64,000 bases of DNA. Source: Limnoglobus roseus. Lineage in GTDB: Bacteria; Planctomycetota; Planctomycetia; Gemmatales; Gemmataceae. This document shows positions 14,903-24,645 of the stretch, piece by piece (within the stretch, counting starts at the first letter, position 1; the number at the start of each line of letters is the position of its first letter). A model generated the notes under the pieces. It searched no databases. It was not told the origin of the DNA and saw only the letters and a program-made list of their open reading frames with translations. Where the stretch lies: the NCBI RefSeq assembly GCF_008254045.1, contig NZ_CP042425.1, positions 2,604,001 to 2,668,000 of the forward strand, written 5' to 3'. Position numbers and translations under genes: made by a program.

Positions 14903-16036
14903 ATGAAGACGCGCTTGTTCACCCCCGGCCCGACGCCCGTTCCCGAAGAAACGCTGCTGGAACTCGCGAAGCCCGTCGGCTACCACCGCTCCGCGGAAGC
15001 GAAGGCGATCCTCGCGGAACTGACTGAAGACCTGAAGTACGTCTTCCAGACGACGAACACGGTGGTGACGATCACCAGTTCCGGCACCGGCGGGATGGAC
15101 GCGGCTGTGTCGAGCAGCCTCGCGGCCGGCGAGAAAGTGATCCTGCTGACGGCCGGCCGGTGGGGTGAGCGGTGGCGCGGCATCCTCAAGGCGTACGGCA
15201 CGAACATCGTCACCGTCGAAGTGCCCTACGGCAAGGCCGTCACGCCAGAGATGCTCGAAAGCGCGTTGAAAGCCAACCCGGACGCGAAGGCGGTCTTCGC
15301 CACTCTCAGCGAAACGTCCACCGGCGTCGGCCACGACCTCGAAGCCTTCGGCAAGCTCACGTCGAAGACCGACGCGCTGCTCATCGTCGATGCGATTTCC
15401 GGCCTCGGTGCGATGGAGTGCCACACCGACAAGTGGAACCTCGACATCGTCGTCACCGGCTCGCAGAAGGCCTTGATGCTGCCGCCGGGCCTCGCGTTCG
15501 TCAGTGTCAACGACAAGGCGTGGAAGAAGATCGAGGCCAACCCCGTCCGCAACTTCTACCTCGACCTTCGGCGGTACAAGAAGTCGATCGCCGAGAGCGA
15601 CACGCCGTTTACCCCGGCCAACACGCTCATCAAAGCCCAACGCGCGAGCCTGAAGCGCATCCGCGCGGAAGGCATCGAGAACCTCTGGGCACGGCACGCC
15701 AAGATGGGCAACGCCGCCCGCGCGGCCGTGAAGGCGATGGGCCTGGAACTGTTCGCCGAGCGGCCGAACAACGGCCTGACGGTCATCACCGTGCCAAACG
15801 GCGTGGACGGCAGCGCGACGTTGAAGGCGATGGAGAAGAAGTACGGCTTCAAGCTCGCCGACGGCCAAGACAACATGAAGGGCAAGATCTGGCGGCTGTC
15901 GCACATGGGCTATACCGACGCCTTCGAGGTCCTCGGCGCGATCGCGGCCCTGGAACTCGTGCTGATCGAAGGCGGCCACAAGATCGAACCGGGCGTCGGC
16001 GTCGCCGCCTTTCAGAAGGCGTTCGCCGCGAAGTAG
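14903..16036 (+). CDS. Class V PLP-dependent aminotransferase (serine/alanine-glyoxylate type)
   Basis: The 377-residue protein starts MKTRLFTPGPTPVPEE, the classic opening of alanine-glyoxylate/serine-pyruvate aminotransferases and related hydrogenase 42-kDa-subunit-like proteins. It has TSSGTGGMDAAV for the PLP phosphate, DAISGLGAME (Asp for the pyridine nitrogen) and VTGSQKALMLPPG with the Schiff-base lysine. It would move an amino group between serine or alanine and glyoxylate or another keto acid. ATG 14903 is chosen over 14879 because it has GAAGGGA just upstream and gives the family-typical N-terminus. The gene stands alone and ends at a hairpin terminator. Confidence 0.88.
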   Translation: MKTRLFTPGPTPVPEETLLELAKPVGYHRSAEAKAILAELTEDLKYVFQTTNTVVTITSSGTGGMDAAVSSSLAAGEKVILLTAGRWGERWRGILKAYGTNIVTVEVPYGKAVTPEMLESALKANPDAKAVFATLSETSTGVGHDLEAFGKLTSKTDALLIVDAISGLGAMECHTDKWNLDIVVTGSQKALMLPPGLAFVSVNDKAWKKIEANPVRNFYLDLRRYKKSIAESDTPFTPANTLIKAQRASLKRIRAEGIENLWARHAKMGNAARAAVKAMGLELFAERPNNGLTVITVPNGVDGSATLKAMEKKYGFKLADGQDNMKGKIWRLSHMGYTDAFEVLGAIAALELVLIEGGHKIEPGVGVAAFQKAFAAK

Positions 16037-16062
16037 TCTTCGCGATTGTGAAAGAACCTCGG

Positions 16063-16103
16063 ACAGCGAGCGGGCCATTCTCCCGCTCGCTGTTTGCCAT
16101 TTT
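16063..16103 (+). terminator. Rho-independent terminator after the class V aminotransferase
   Basis: Arms of 12 bases at 16063-16074 and 16082-16093 pair with a seven-base loop and are followed by TTTGCCATTTT. It starts 27 bases after the stop codon. Confidence 0.7.
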
Positions 16104-16197
16104 CGGACAGAAATTCCACAAATCGCACGTTCCACCGTTGGCCCCAGACCAACCCATCCCTTAGTATTGGTCAACTCATATCCGCGGATGATCGCCT

Positions 16198-17142
16198 ATG
16201 TCGTTACCGATGCAAACGGCTGCCCTCATGCAGGCGGCCCGTGATACCGTGCGGGCACTGCCGGCCGACGCCGTGCTGCTGCTCACCGAGACGCCGCTCG
16301 ACTGGGACGAAGTCTCGGAGAAGCTCCTCGGCTGCCGGCTGTTCCTCGCGGCTGAGAACCCCGCGCTGCTGAAGTCTCTCCGCGAGCGCGACGGCTGGAC
16401 CGTCATCGACCTCCCCCCCGACCCGCTGCCGACGCAAGACCGGCTGAGCAACGCCCTCCTCCGGGCCGTCACCGAAGAAAAGTTGAAACCGGGGGCGCAC
16501 GTCGTCGTGCTGTACAACGGCATCACGAGCCTCGACGACGCCCCGGAACCGATCGACACCCTCAGCGTCATTCACCTCGGCGAACACCTGGAGAAGATGA
16601 CTTCGCAAGACCTGCGGAAGCTCGGCACCGGGGTGCCGCAGGACGTGCTAAAGGCGGTCGTCGAACTCGCCACGGAGATCGGCCGCGAGGGCCGTGAGGG
16701 CCACCCGACCGGGGCGATCATCGTCGTCGGCGACACGCGCAAGGTTGGGGCGATGGCGAAGTTCCGCAACTTCAACCCCTTCCGCGGCTACACCAAGAAG
16801 GAACGCGACATCCGGCAGCGCGACGTGCGCGAGCAGATCAAAGAAATCGCCAAACTCGACGGGGCCATCCTCATCGACCGCGACGGCATCGCCGAGGCCG
16901 CGTGCGTTTACCTCGACGTGCCGACGGAGGGCGTTGATCTGCCGAAGGGTTTCGGCAGCCGCCACCTATCTGCCGCCGCAATTAGCAAGAAGACGAAGGG
17001 CATCGCCTTCTGCGTGAGCCAATCGTCGGGCACCGTCCGTGTCTTCCAGGGCGGCGAGGAGAAACTGCGCATCGAACCGCTCGACCGGCCGCACGTCTGG
17101 CAACCGCTGAAGTTCGAGAACCCGGAAGGCCTCGATGGGTAG
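16198..17142 (+). CDS. Diadenylate cyclase (DAC/DisA_N-like domain) protein
   Basis: The 314-residue protein has an unassigned N-terminal half and a C-terminal DAC-like domain with the motif DGA at residues 221-223 (KLDGAILIDRDG) and GFGSRHLSAA at 252-261, followed by FCVSQSSGTVRVF. In DAC enzymes DGA and RHR build the catalytic site that joins two ATP into c-di-AMP; here the second motif is RHL, not RHR. No membrane helices (unlike CdaA) and no DNA-binding HhH domain (unlike full-length DisA) are seen. A small membrane protein gene follows nine bases downstream. Diadenylate cyclase activity is likely but not certain because of the altered motif. Confidence 0.7.
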   Translation: MSLPMQTAALMQAARDTVRALPADAVLLLTETPLDWDEVSEKLLGCRLFLAAENPALLKSLRERDGWTVIDLPPDPLPTQDRLSNALLRAVTEEKLKPGAHVVVLYNGITSLDDAPEPIDTLSVIHLGEHLEKMTSQDLRKLGTGVPQDVLKAVVELATEIGREGREGHPTGAIIVVGDTRKVGAMAKFRNFNPFRGYTKKERDIRQRDVREQIKEIAKLDGAILIDRDGIAEAACVYLDVPTEGVDLPKGFGSRHLSAAAISKKTKGIAFCVSQSSGTVRVFQGGEEKLRIEPLDRPHVWQPLKFENPEGLDG

Positions 17143-17151
17143 CGTTGACCG

Positions 17152-17472
17152 ATGGGACTGTTCATCTCGTACCTGGCGACGCAAGCCTTGTTCACCGCCG
17201 GCATCTTCTGGCTCGGTCGCCGCCTGAGCCGGTATCTGAACCCCAAGTCGCCGATCGACCAGAAACGCGGCCGGGTCGTGACGGTCTGGGTCACGACCCT
17301 GTACGGCGTCGGTGCGGTCGTCGGTGGCTTATTGGGTTTTGGCGATCACCAAGCGATGTCAGAAACCGGAACCGGCCTCGCCGGGATGGGCTTGATGGCG
17401 GGCGTGGTCATTGGCAATATCCACGCGGTCCTCACCATCCGCCCGGAGCCAGTTGCCCCTTCAGAACGATAA
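17152..17472 (+). CDS. Small membrane protein of unknown function, 106 aa
   Basis: The product has three hydrophobic segments (residues about 3-22, 42-63 and 75-95) and a short polar tail. I recognise no family. It starts nine bases after the diadenylate cyclase stop, so the two are probably co-transcribed, which hints at a membrane partner or an unrelated passenger. Confidence 0.6.
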   Translation: MGLFISYLATQALFTAGIFWLGRRLSRYLNPKSPIDQKRGRVVTVWVTTLYGVGAVVGGLLGFGDHQAMSETGTGLAGMGLMAGVVIGNIHAVLTIRPEPVAPSER

Positions 17473-17548
17473 CCATTTCTTCCGATTATTTCGATCACGA
17501 CACCGACTGTCCGCGAACCTCCGCGGTCCTACCCTGTCACTACTGCAC

Positions 17549-17576
17549 TTGACAATCATTCTCTAGCCGATAATCA
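17549..17576 (+). promoter_or_regulatory. Candidate promoter for the sulfate transporter operon
   Basis: TTGACA at 17549-17554 is followed after 16 bases by TAATCA at 17571-17576 (the overlapping GATAAT at 17569 gives a 14-base spacer). It lies 35 bases before the sbp start in an otherwise A/T-rich gap. Assignment rests on similarity to housekeeping promoters only. Confidence 0.35.
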
Positions 17577-17610
17577 TTGTGAAGATTCGATCGCGGGAGA
17601 TGGTACGTCC

Positions 17611-18627
17611 ATGGTGCGAAAGGTTCTAACCGCCGGCCTCATTGTTTACGTCCTCGGCGCGTTCGTCTGGGTCGTACTGGCTGGGTTCGCTCGCAACGAG
17701 CAGTTGCTGAACGTCGCCTGCGATCCGACTCGCGAACTGTGGCACGACATCAACATCGCGTTCGCGAAGGACTACGAAAAAGAACACGGCGTGAAACTCG
17801 GTATCCGCCAATCGCACGGCGGGTCCGGCAGTCAGGCGCGGGCGGTCATCGACGGCCTGCCGGGCGACGTGGTGACGCTGGCCCTCTGGACCGACACCGA
17901 CGCCATCCGCAAGGCCGGGCTGATCGAGCCGAACTGGGAAGACAAACTGCCGAACCGCTCGCTGCCGTACATCTCGACCATCGTGTTCGTGGTGCGGAAG
18001 GGGAACCCGAAGAACCTCCACGACTGGCCGGACTTGGGCCGACCGGATGTCAGCGTGATCACGCCGAACCCGAAGACTTCGGGCAACGGCAAGTGGAGCT
18101 TCCTGGCGATGTGGGGGGCGATTACCACCCGCGGCGGTACCGAGGCGGACGCCCTGGAGTACGTCTCACAAATCTACCGCCGGGTGCCGGTGCTGGACGC
18201 GGCCGCACGGGGGGCGACGATGACCTTCGCCCAGAAGAAGATCGGCGACGTTCACCTGACCTGGGAAAACGAGGCCCAACTGGAAGTGCAAGAAGCGAAC
18301 GGCGAGTTGGAAATCGTCTACCCGAAGGTGAGCGTGCTGGCCGAACCGCACGTCGCCGTCGTGGACAAGGTCGTGGACCGCAAGGGCACGCGGGCGACGG
18401 CCGAGGCGTACATGAAGTTCCTGTACACCGAGCCCGCACAGGAGATCATCGCCCACCACTACTACCGCCCGACGAACCCGGCGGTGAAGGCCCGCACGGC
18501 CGACCGCTTCCCGGCGATCGAGCTGTTCCCGGCGTCGAAAGTCGGGCCGACGTGGGACGCGATTCAGAAGCGGTTCTTCGCCGAAGGCGGCGTGTTCGAT
18601 CAGATCTACGCGACTGGCAAGAAATGA
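17611..18627 (+). CDS. sbp: Sulfate/thiosulfate ABC transporter substrate-binding protein
   Basis: The 338-residue protein begins with a membrane or signal segment (VLTAGLIVYVLGAFVWVVLAG). The signature SHGGSGSQARAVIDGLPGD matches the sulfate-binding proteins Sbp and CysP, where this loop and NPKTSGNGKWSFLAMWG contact the oxyanion. Near the C-terminus AHHYYRPTNPAV is also family-typical. The N-terminal helix has no clear cleavage site, so it may stay membrane-tethered. It heads an operon with a small gene, two permeases and an ATPase, which fixes its role in sulfate import for cysteine synthesis. Confidence 0.9.
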   Translation: MVRKVLTAGLIVYVLGAFVWVVLAGFARNEQLLNVACDPTRELWHDINIAFAKDYEKEHGVKLGIRQSHGGSGSQARAVIDGLPGDVVTLALWTDTDAIRKAGLIEPNWEDKLPNRSLPYISTIVFVVRKGNPKNLHDWPDLGRPDVSVITPNPKTSGNGKWSFLAMWGAITTRGGTEADALEYVSQIYRRVPVLDAAARGATMTFAQKKIGDVHLTWENEAQLEVQEANGELEIVYPKVSVLAEPHVAVVDKVVDRKGTRATAEAYMKFLYTEPAQEIIAHHYYRPTNPAVKARTADRFPAIELFPASKVGPTWDAIQKRFFAEGGVFDQIYATGKK

Positions 18628-18670
18628 CTTTGGAACCCGGTAATGTCATCGCCCTGAAGGTGAGTTTCCG

Positions 18671-18895
18671 ATGACCGCGAACGTCAGCTATCAAGAAGAG
18701 TGGGCCGCGAAGGAAACCCCGCGCGAGGCGTTGGTCGCCAAGCTCGCGCAGGCGGCCTACGCGGTGGCGCTCGGCCACGGCCGGCACCTCCCGTTTACGG
18801 ACCTCGAACTCGCCCTGTGGCGGGAACTTCGGGCCGTACTCGACCGCGAACTCGCCGGCGTCAACCTCGGCGAGCGAGCCGGAGACGCGGCATGA
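18671..18895 (+). CDS. Small conserved-position protein in the sulfate operon, 74 aa
   Basis: This 74-residue soluble protein (starts MTANVSYQEEW; contains LAQAAYAVALGHGRHLPF and LALWRELRAVLDREL) has no recognised domain. Its stop codon overlaps the cysT start as ATGA, so it is translated and coupled to the permease. It lies 43 bases after sbp. It might be an accessory or regulatory subunit, but nothing in the sequence tells its job. Confidence 0.7.
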   Translation: MTANVSYQEEWAAKETPREALVAKLAQAAYAVALGHGRHLPFTDLELALWRELRAVLDRELAGVNLGERAGDAA

Positions 18896-19716
18896 GTACG
18901 GCGAGTCGCCGCGTGCTGCCCGGCTTCGGCCTGGGATTGGGGTACACGCTCGTGTACCTCAGCATCCTGGTGCTGATCCCGCTCGCGGCCTGTCTGCTGA
19001 AAGCCGCCGACCTGAACGCCAGCGAGTTCTGGGCGGCCGTGTGGACGCCGCGGGCCGTCGCCGCGTACCAACTCACGTTCACCGTCTCGCTCGTCGCGGC
19101 GCTCATCAACGTCGTTCTCGGGCTGATCGTCGCCTGGACGCTCGTGCGGTACGAGTTCTTCGGCAAGCGGTTCGTCGACGCGCTCGTGGACGTACCCTTT
19201 GCGCTGCCGACGGCGGTGGCCGGGTTGGTCTACGCGAGCCTGTACGTCAAGGACGGCTGGCTCGGGCAGTTCCTCGTGCCGCTGGGTTTCGAAGGGGCGT
19301 ATACCCGCAACGGCATCGTCCTCGTGCTCGTCTTCACCGGCTTCCCGTTCGTGGTGCGGACGGTGCAGCCGGTACTCGAAGAGTTGGACGCGGAGACGGA
19401 AGAAGCCGCGGCCGTGCTCGGGGCAAATCGCTGGCAGACGTTCCGCCGCGTGATCTTGCCGAGCCTGATCCCGCCGACGCTGACCGGCTTCACGCTCGCG
19501 TTTGCCCGCTCCATCGGTGAGTACGGGTCGGTCATCTTCATCAGCAGCAACATGCCGTTCAAGACCGAGATCGCCCCGGTGCTGATCGTCTCGCGGCTGG
19601 AAGAGTTCGCCTACAAGGAAGCGGCCGCCATCGCGGTGCTGCTGTTGGCGTTCTCGTTCGTGCTGCTGGTGGTCATCAACCTCCTCGAACGCTGGAGCCG
19701 CCGCCATGACGGCTAA
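18892..19716 (+). CDS. cysT: Sulfate ABC transporter permease CysT
   Basis: The 274-residue protein has six hydrophobic segments and the binding-protein-dependent permease EAA loop, EEAAAVLGANRWQTFRRVIL, which docks on the ATPase. VDVPFALPTAVAGLVYASLY and GEYGSVIFISSN are typical of CysT/CysU. It starts within the stop of the preceding small gene (ATGA) and ends 11 bases inside cysW. It forms the membrane channel with CysW. Confidence 0.92.
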   Translation: MSTASRRVLPGFGLGLGYTLVYLSILVLIPLAACLLKAADLNASEFWAAVWTPRAVAAYQLTFTVSLVAALINVVLGLIVAWTLVRYEFFGKRFVDALVDVPFALPTAVAGLVYASLYVKDGWLGQFLVPLGFEGAYTRNGIVLVLVFTGFPFVVRTVQPVLEELDAETEEAAAVLGANRWQTFRRVILPSLIPPTLTGFTLAFARSIGEYGSVIFISSNMPFKTEIAPVLIVSRLEEFAYKEAAAIAVLLLAFSFVLLVVINLLERWSRRHDG

Positions 19717-20620
19717 CGTCCTCGAAGAAGCTCCCGCTACCGTGGAACACCTGCCGCCTCCGCCGAAGCCGCGGTCCGACCCGTGGTACGTCCGCTACGC
19801 GCTCATCGGGCTGACGCTCCTGATCGTCGGCGGGCTGGTCGTCGTGCCACTCGCCAGCGTCTTCGTGCAGGCGTTCAGCAAGGGTGTCGGCGCGTACTGG
19901 GACAACCTGTTCAACAACGCCGACACCCGGCACGCAGTCTTTCTAACGCTGATCGTCGCGCCGGTCGCGGTGGCCCTAAACACCGTCTTCGGTGTCGCCG
20001 CCGCGTACACCATCGCCCGCTTCCGCTTCCCTGGCCGCACGATCCTGACCACGCTCATCGACCTGCCGTTCAGCGTCTCGCCGGTGGTCGCCGGGCTGGT
20101 CTTCGTGCTGCTCTTTGGCCTGCAAACGCCGATCGGGGCGTGGCTGAAGGATCACGGCTACCAGATCATCTTCGCCCCGCCGGGGTTGGTCCTCGCGACG
20201 GCGTTTGTGACGTTCCCGTTCGTCGCCCGCGAACTGATCCCGGTTCTGGAAGCGAACGGGGCGGATGAAGAGATGGCCGCCCGCAGCCTCGGCGCGACCG
20301 GCTGGCAGATGTTCTGGCGGGTCACGGTCCCGAACATCAAGTGGGGCCTGCTCTACGGCATCATCCTGTGCAACGCCCGTGCGATGGGCGAGTTCGGGGC
20401 CATCTACGTCGTCAGCGGCCGCATCGGCGGGCAGACCGACACGATGCCGCTGCGGGTCGAGAAACTGTTCCAGGAATACAACCAACCCGCCGCGTTCGCG
20501 CTGGCGTCCGTGCTGACGATGCTGGCCCTGGTCACGCTCGTCATCAAGGTCGTCGTCGAACGGAAGATGCGGGCGCAGATGACGCGGCCGAACGCGGCCG
20601 CGGAGGAGCCGACGAAATGA
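19706..20620 (+). CDS. cysW: Sulfate ABC transporter permease CysW
   Basis: The 304-residue permease has a cytoplasmic N-terminal stretch of about 30 residues and then six membrane segments. [19 protein letters not shown] and the EAA loop [19 protein letters not shown] mark it as the CysW partner of Cys[14 protein letters not shown] is also family-typical. It overlaps cysT by 11 bases and cysA by four bases (ATGA). Confidence 0.92.
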   Translation: MTANVLEEAPATVEHLPPPPKPRSDPWYVRYALIGLTLLIVGGLVVVPLASVFVQAFSKGVGAYWDNLFNNADTRHAVFLTLIVAPVAVALNTVFGVAAAYTIARFRFPGRTILTTLIDLPFSVSPVVAGLVFVLLFGLQTPIGAWLKDHGYQIIFAPPGLVLATAFVTFPFVARELIPVLEANGADEEMAARSLGATGWQMFWRVTVPNIKWGLLYGIILCNARAMGEFGAIYVVSGRIGGQTDTMPLRVEKLFQEYNQPAAFALASVLTMLALVTLVIKVVVERKMRAQMTRPNAAAEEPTK

Positions 20621-21669
20621 GTATCACCGTCCGCAACGCCACCAAGAAATTCGGCACGTTCACGGCCCTCGACAACGTCTCGCTCGACGTGCCGGAGGGG
20701 GAATTGCTGGCACTGCTCGGGCCGTCCGGGTCGGGCAAGACGACGCTGCTGCGCATCATCGGCGGCCTGGAGCACGCCGACGCCGGCACGGTCCACCACT
20801 CCGACAACGACGTGACCCGGCACAGTGCGAAGGACCGCAACTTCGGCTTCGTCTTCCAGCACTACGCGCTGTTCAAACACATGACCGTGTTCGAGAACGT
20901 CGCCTTCAGCCTCCGCGTGCGGAACTGGAAGAACGGCGACGTGACGACGCGCGTCAACGAACTGCTACACCTCGTCCGCCTCGAAAATCACGGCCAGCGG
21001 TACCCGGCCCAACTCTCTGGCGGGCAGCGGCAGCGGATCGCACTCGCGCGGGCGCTTGCCGCCCGACCACGAGTGCTGTTGCTCGACGAACCCTTCGGTG
21101 CCCTCGACGCGCGGGTGCGCACCGAGTTGAGGCAGTGGTTGCGGAAACTGCACGACGAGGTGCCGGTGACGACGATTTTCGTCACGCACGACCAGGAAGA
21201 GGCCTTCGAAGTGTCCGACCGCGTCGTCGTGATGAACGCCGGCAAGATCGAGCAAGCCGGCACGCCGCAGGAGGTGTTCGACCACCCGGCCAACGCCTTC
21301 GTGATGGACTTTCTTGGCCAGGTGAACGTCTTCCACGGCCGCGTCCACGAGGGCAAGGCGATCGTCGGCGATCTGGAGTTCGACCTGCCGAGCCACCGCG
21401 AGGACGGCCCGACGAAGGTCTTCGTTCGGCCGCACGAACTCGACCTGGCCACGCAGGCCAACGGCGTCGCAAGTATGCACGCCACGGTCAAGCACATCGT
21501 CCCGGCCGGGGCGGTCACGCGGGTACTTGTGTCGGTCGTCGAGACAGGGTTAGAACTGAACGTCGATCTGCCGCCTTACCGTTCGGCGGAACTAAAGCTC
21601 AAGAAGGGCGATGCGGTGTTCGTCTTACCGCGGAAGGTACGAGTCTTCGAGCCAGACTACGCGATTTGA
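20617..21669 (+). CDS. cysA: Sulfate ABC transporter ATP-binding protein CysA
   Basis: The 350-residue ATPase has Walker [10 protein letters not shown], the Q-loop FVFQHYALF, signature [15 protein letters not shown], Walker [13 protein letters not shown] and the switch His in [11 protein letters not shown]-terminal beta domain of the MOI/TOBE type follows ([11 protein letters not shown] onward). It energises the CysTW channel. It starts with ATGA overlap and is the last gene of the operon; a strong terminator follows after 22 bases. Confidence 0.93.
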   Translation: MSITVRNATKKFGTFTALDNVSLDVPEGELLALLGPSGSGKTTLLRIIGGLEHADAGTVHHSDNDVTRHSAKDRNFGFVFQHYALFKHMTVFENVAFSLRVRNWKNGDVTTRVNELLHLVRLENHGQRYPAQLSGGQRQRIALARALAARPRVLLLDEPFGALDARVRTELRQWLRKLHDEVPVTTIFVTHDQEEAFEVSDRVVVMNAGKIEQAGTPQEVFDHPANAFVMDFLGQVNVFHGRVHEGKAIVGDLEFDLPSHREDGPTKVFVRPHELDLATQANGVASMHATVKHIVPAGAVTRVLVSVVETGLELNVDLPPYRSAELKLKKGDAVFVLPRKVRVFEPDYAI

Positions 21670-21691
21670 TTATCAATTCGGTCGTCTATGG

Positions 21692-21741
21692 GAAGATCGG
21701 CTTCGGGAGCAGTAATCCCGAAGCCGATCTTCTGCGTTTTT
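21692..21741 (+). terminator. Rho-independent terminator of the sulfate operon
   Basis: Perfect 17-base arms at 21692-21708 and 21716-21732 with a seven-base loop are followed by TGCGTTTTT. Confidence 0.85.
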
Positions 21742-21817
21742 AGGTCAGTAGATAGCCTGGAATGAAGCCATTTCTCTGGTCATTTTCCCGAATTCTGCAG
21801 CCCTGTTCAAAATAATC

Positions 21818-21845
21818 TTGACTAAGACGATGATAACGATAGTAT
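21818..21845 (+). promoter_or_regulatory. Candidate promoter of the DUF1559 gene
   Basis: TTGACT (21818-21823) and TAGTAT (21840-21845) are 16 bases apart in an unusually AT-rich stretch (about 21742-21900) for this window. The gene start at 21924 has CAGGAG just upstream. The AT-rich leader may hold further regulatory sites that I could not resolve. Confidence 0.45.
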
Positions 21846-21923
21846 TTATTCAGATCAATCACCAAGTTGACCGACTTAGTAGTCTGTTGACCAGGAATGC
21901 GGTCCATCACTCAGGAGTCCGAG

Positions 21924-22907
<984 letters not shown>

Positions 22908-22932
22908 TTTTGGACGACTCCGACAAACCACG

Positions 22933-22968
22933 GCGGCGGGCGAGTGTTCGCCCGCCGCTTTTGCTTTT
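22933..22968 (+). terminator. Terminator between convergent genes
   Basis: Eleven-base arms at 22933-22943 and 22948-22958 with a GTGT loop are followed by TTTTGCTTTT. It follows the DUF1559 gene by 25 bases and lies between two convergent genes. Confidence 0.8.
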
Positions 22969-23004
22969 GTGACCGGGTTGAAGGCTTTCGAAGGGGCGCT
23001 GCCG

Positions 23005-23562
23005 TCAGTCGGTGATCGCCCGCACCACGCGGCACGGGTTGCCGACGGCGAGAACGCCATCGGGGATCGACTTCGTGACGACGCTGCCGGCCCCGATGAC
23101 GGTCTTCGAGCCGATGGTCACGCCGGGGCAAATGATCGCACCACCGCCAACCCAGACATCCGAGCCAATGGTGATCGGCTTACCGAACTCCTGGGTGCGG
23201 CGCAGTGCGGCGTTCAGCGGGTGGGTGGCGGTGTAAATCTGCACGGCCGGGCCGAAGAACGCGAAGTCGCCGATCGTGACCTTGCACACGTCCAAAATCA
23301 CACAATTGAAGTTGAAGTAGACCCGCTCGCCGAGTTCGATGTTGGTGCCGTAGTCGCAGTAGAACGGCGGTTGCAGCCAGGCCGAGTCGCCGCCCTTGCC
23401 GAGTAGGTCTTTCAGGATCTGCCGGCGGACGCCCTGGTCGCCCTCGCGGGTGGCGTTCAAAATCTGGCACAGGTCGCGGGCACGGTCGCGGCCCTTCACT
23501 AACTCCGCGTCGAGCGCGTCGTACAGTTCCCCGGCCAGCATCTTCTCACGTTCATTTCGCAT
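23005..23562 (-). CDS. LacA/NodL/Maa-type sugar O-acetyltransferase
   Basis: The 185-residue protein begins with the maltose-acetyltransferase-type helical domain (EKMLAGELYDALDAELVKGR), then the hexapeptide repeat region with NFNCVILDVCKVTIGDFAFFGP, the catalytic YTATHPLN (His of the LacA family) and WVGGGAIICPGVTIGSKTVIGAGSVVTK. It is of normal length. These enzymes put acetyl from acetyl-CoA onto sugar hydroxyls. The gene lies 12 bases after a GT4 gene, so it likely acetylates the glycan those glycosyltransferases build. Confidence 0.9.
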   Translation of the reverse strand: MRNEREKMLAGELYDALDAELVKGRDRARDLCQILNATREGDQGVRRQILKDLLGKGGDSAWLQPPFYCDYGTNIELGERVYFNFNCVILDVCKVTIGDFAFFGPAVQIYTATHPLNAALRRTQEFGKPITIGSDVWVGGGAIICPGVTIGSKTVIGAGSVVTKSIPDGVLAVGNPCRVVRAITD

Positions 23563-23574
23563 CGGAACCCTCCG

Positions 23575-24645
23575 TCACACGGCACAGGCGGCGAACTGTC
23601 GGGCGAACAACTCGCGGAACCGGGCGGCAATCGCTGTCTGCGAGAACCGCTCGCGATAGCGGCGACGGCCGGCCCGCAGGTGCCGTTCGCGGGTGGGGCT
23701 GTCGTCAATCACCTCGCGAACGGCGTTCGCCAGAGTCGGGGCGTCGTTCGCGTACCGAACCGCGTCGCCGCCGGTGTCGGGCACGGCCGTTCGCGGCACG
23801 CCGACGATCGGCACGCCGAGGACCATCGCTTCCACCAGCGGCACGCAAAACCCTTCGTGGTCGCTCGTGACGAGGAGCAAGTCCGAGGCCAAGTACAGAG
23901 CTTTCAGTTGGGCCGTCGAAACGTGGCCGGTGACGACGAGCGAACCGGCCACGCCGAGGGATTCGGCCCGCTTCAAGACGCGGTCGGAGTAGTCGGCGTA
24001 AACGTGTTCGCCGGCCAGGACGAGTCGGGCGTGCGGGTCGCGGAGTTCAGCGAGCGTCTCGACGGCGAGTTCCAGGTTCTTATTCGGGGCCACCCGGCCG
24101 ACACACAGCAGCGTCGGCGCCCAGTTGTCGAGGCCGCCGAGGTTGTCGGCGTCCGGGGTCGTTCGCAGCAGCGTCTCGGCTTGGTGGAACGGCGGCAGTT
24201 CCTCCGAGCGAAGCGTGGGCACGTCGTCGGCCAAGTCGCGGGCGTTGAACGCGGAATCGACCCAGAACGGCACACCGGAACGAGCCAGCCGAATCGCCTG
24301 CTGCCGGCCGACTTCGCAATCGGGGACGGCCTCTGGGTTCACATCCGTGAAGAACCGCGGCGGCGTGACGTTGTGGAACTTCACCACCGCTTGATGCGGA
24401 TACCGTTCGACGGCCCGAACAGCCGTGTCGCACCGCAACGAGTGGTGGTAGATGACCGCGTTGTCGCCGTGCCGGAGGAAGTCCGCGAGGTCGGCGAGCG
24501 GGAACACGTCTTCGTCCACGCGGGCCTTCTCGGCGAAGAACCGCACGTCGTGGCCGTCGGCCCGCAGGGCGTTCGCCATGCCGAGTACGTCATGGCCGAT
24601 GGCGTCGCCGTCGTTCAAGATCGGGGTCGCAATCGCAACGGTCAT
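23575..24645 (-). CDS. GT4 family glycosyltransferase
   Basis: The 356-residue protein has GT-B layout: an N-terminal domain with TPILNDGDAIGHDVLGMANAL and a C-terminal donor domain with LLCVGRVAPNKNLELAVETL and the EX7E-like EGFCVPLVEAMVLGVPIVG, typical of GT4. Start ATG 24645 overlaps the upstream GT4 gene stop as ATGA. The donor and acceptor are not evident. Together with the upstream GT4 and the downstream acetyltransferase it forms a short three-gene glycan operon, separate from that at the left of the window. Confidence 0.88.
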   Translation of the reverse strand: MTVAIATPILNDGDAIGHDVLGMANALRADGHDVRFFAEKARVDEDVFPLADLADFLRHGDNAVIYHHSLRCDTAVRAVERYPHQAVVKFHNVTPPRFFTDVNPEAVPDCEVGRQQAIRLARSGVPFWVDSAFNARDLADDVPTLRSEELPPFHQAETLLRTTPDADNLGGLDNWAPTLLCVGRVAPNKNLELAVETLAELRDPHARLVLAGEHVYADYSDRVLKRAESLGVAGSLVVTGHVSTAQLKALYLASDLLLVTSDHEGFCVPLVEAMVLGVPIVGVPRTAVPDTGGDAVRYANDAPTLANAVREVIDDSPTRERHLRAGRRRYRERFSQTAIAARFRELFARQFAACAV

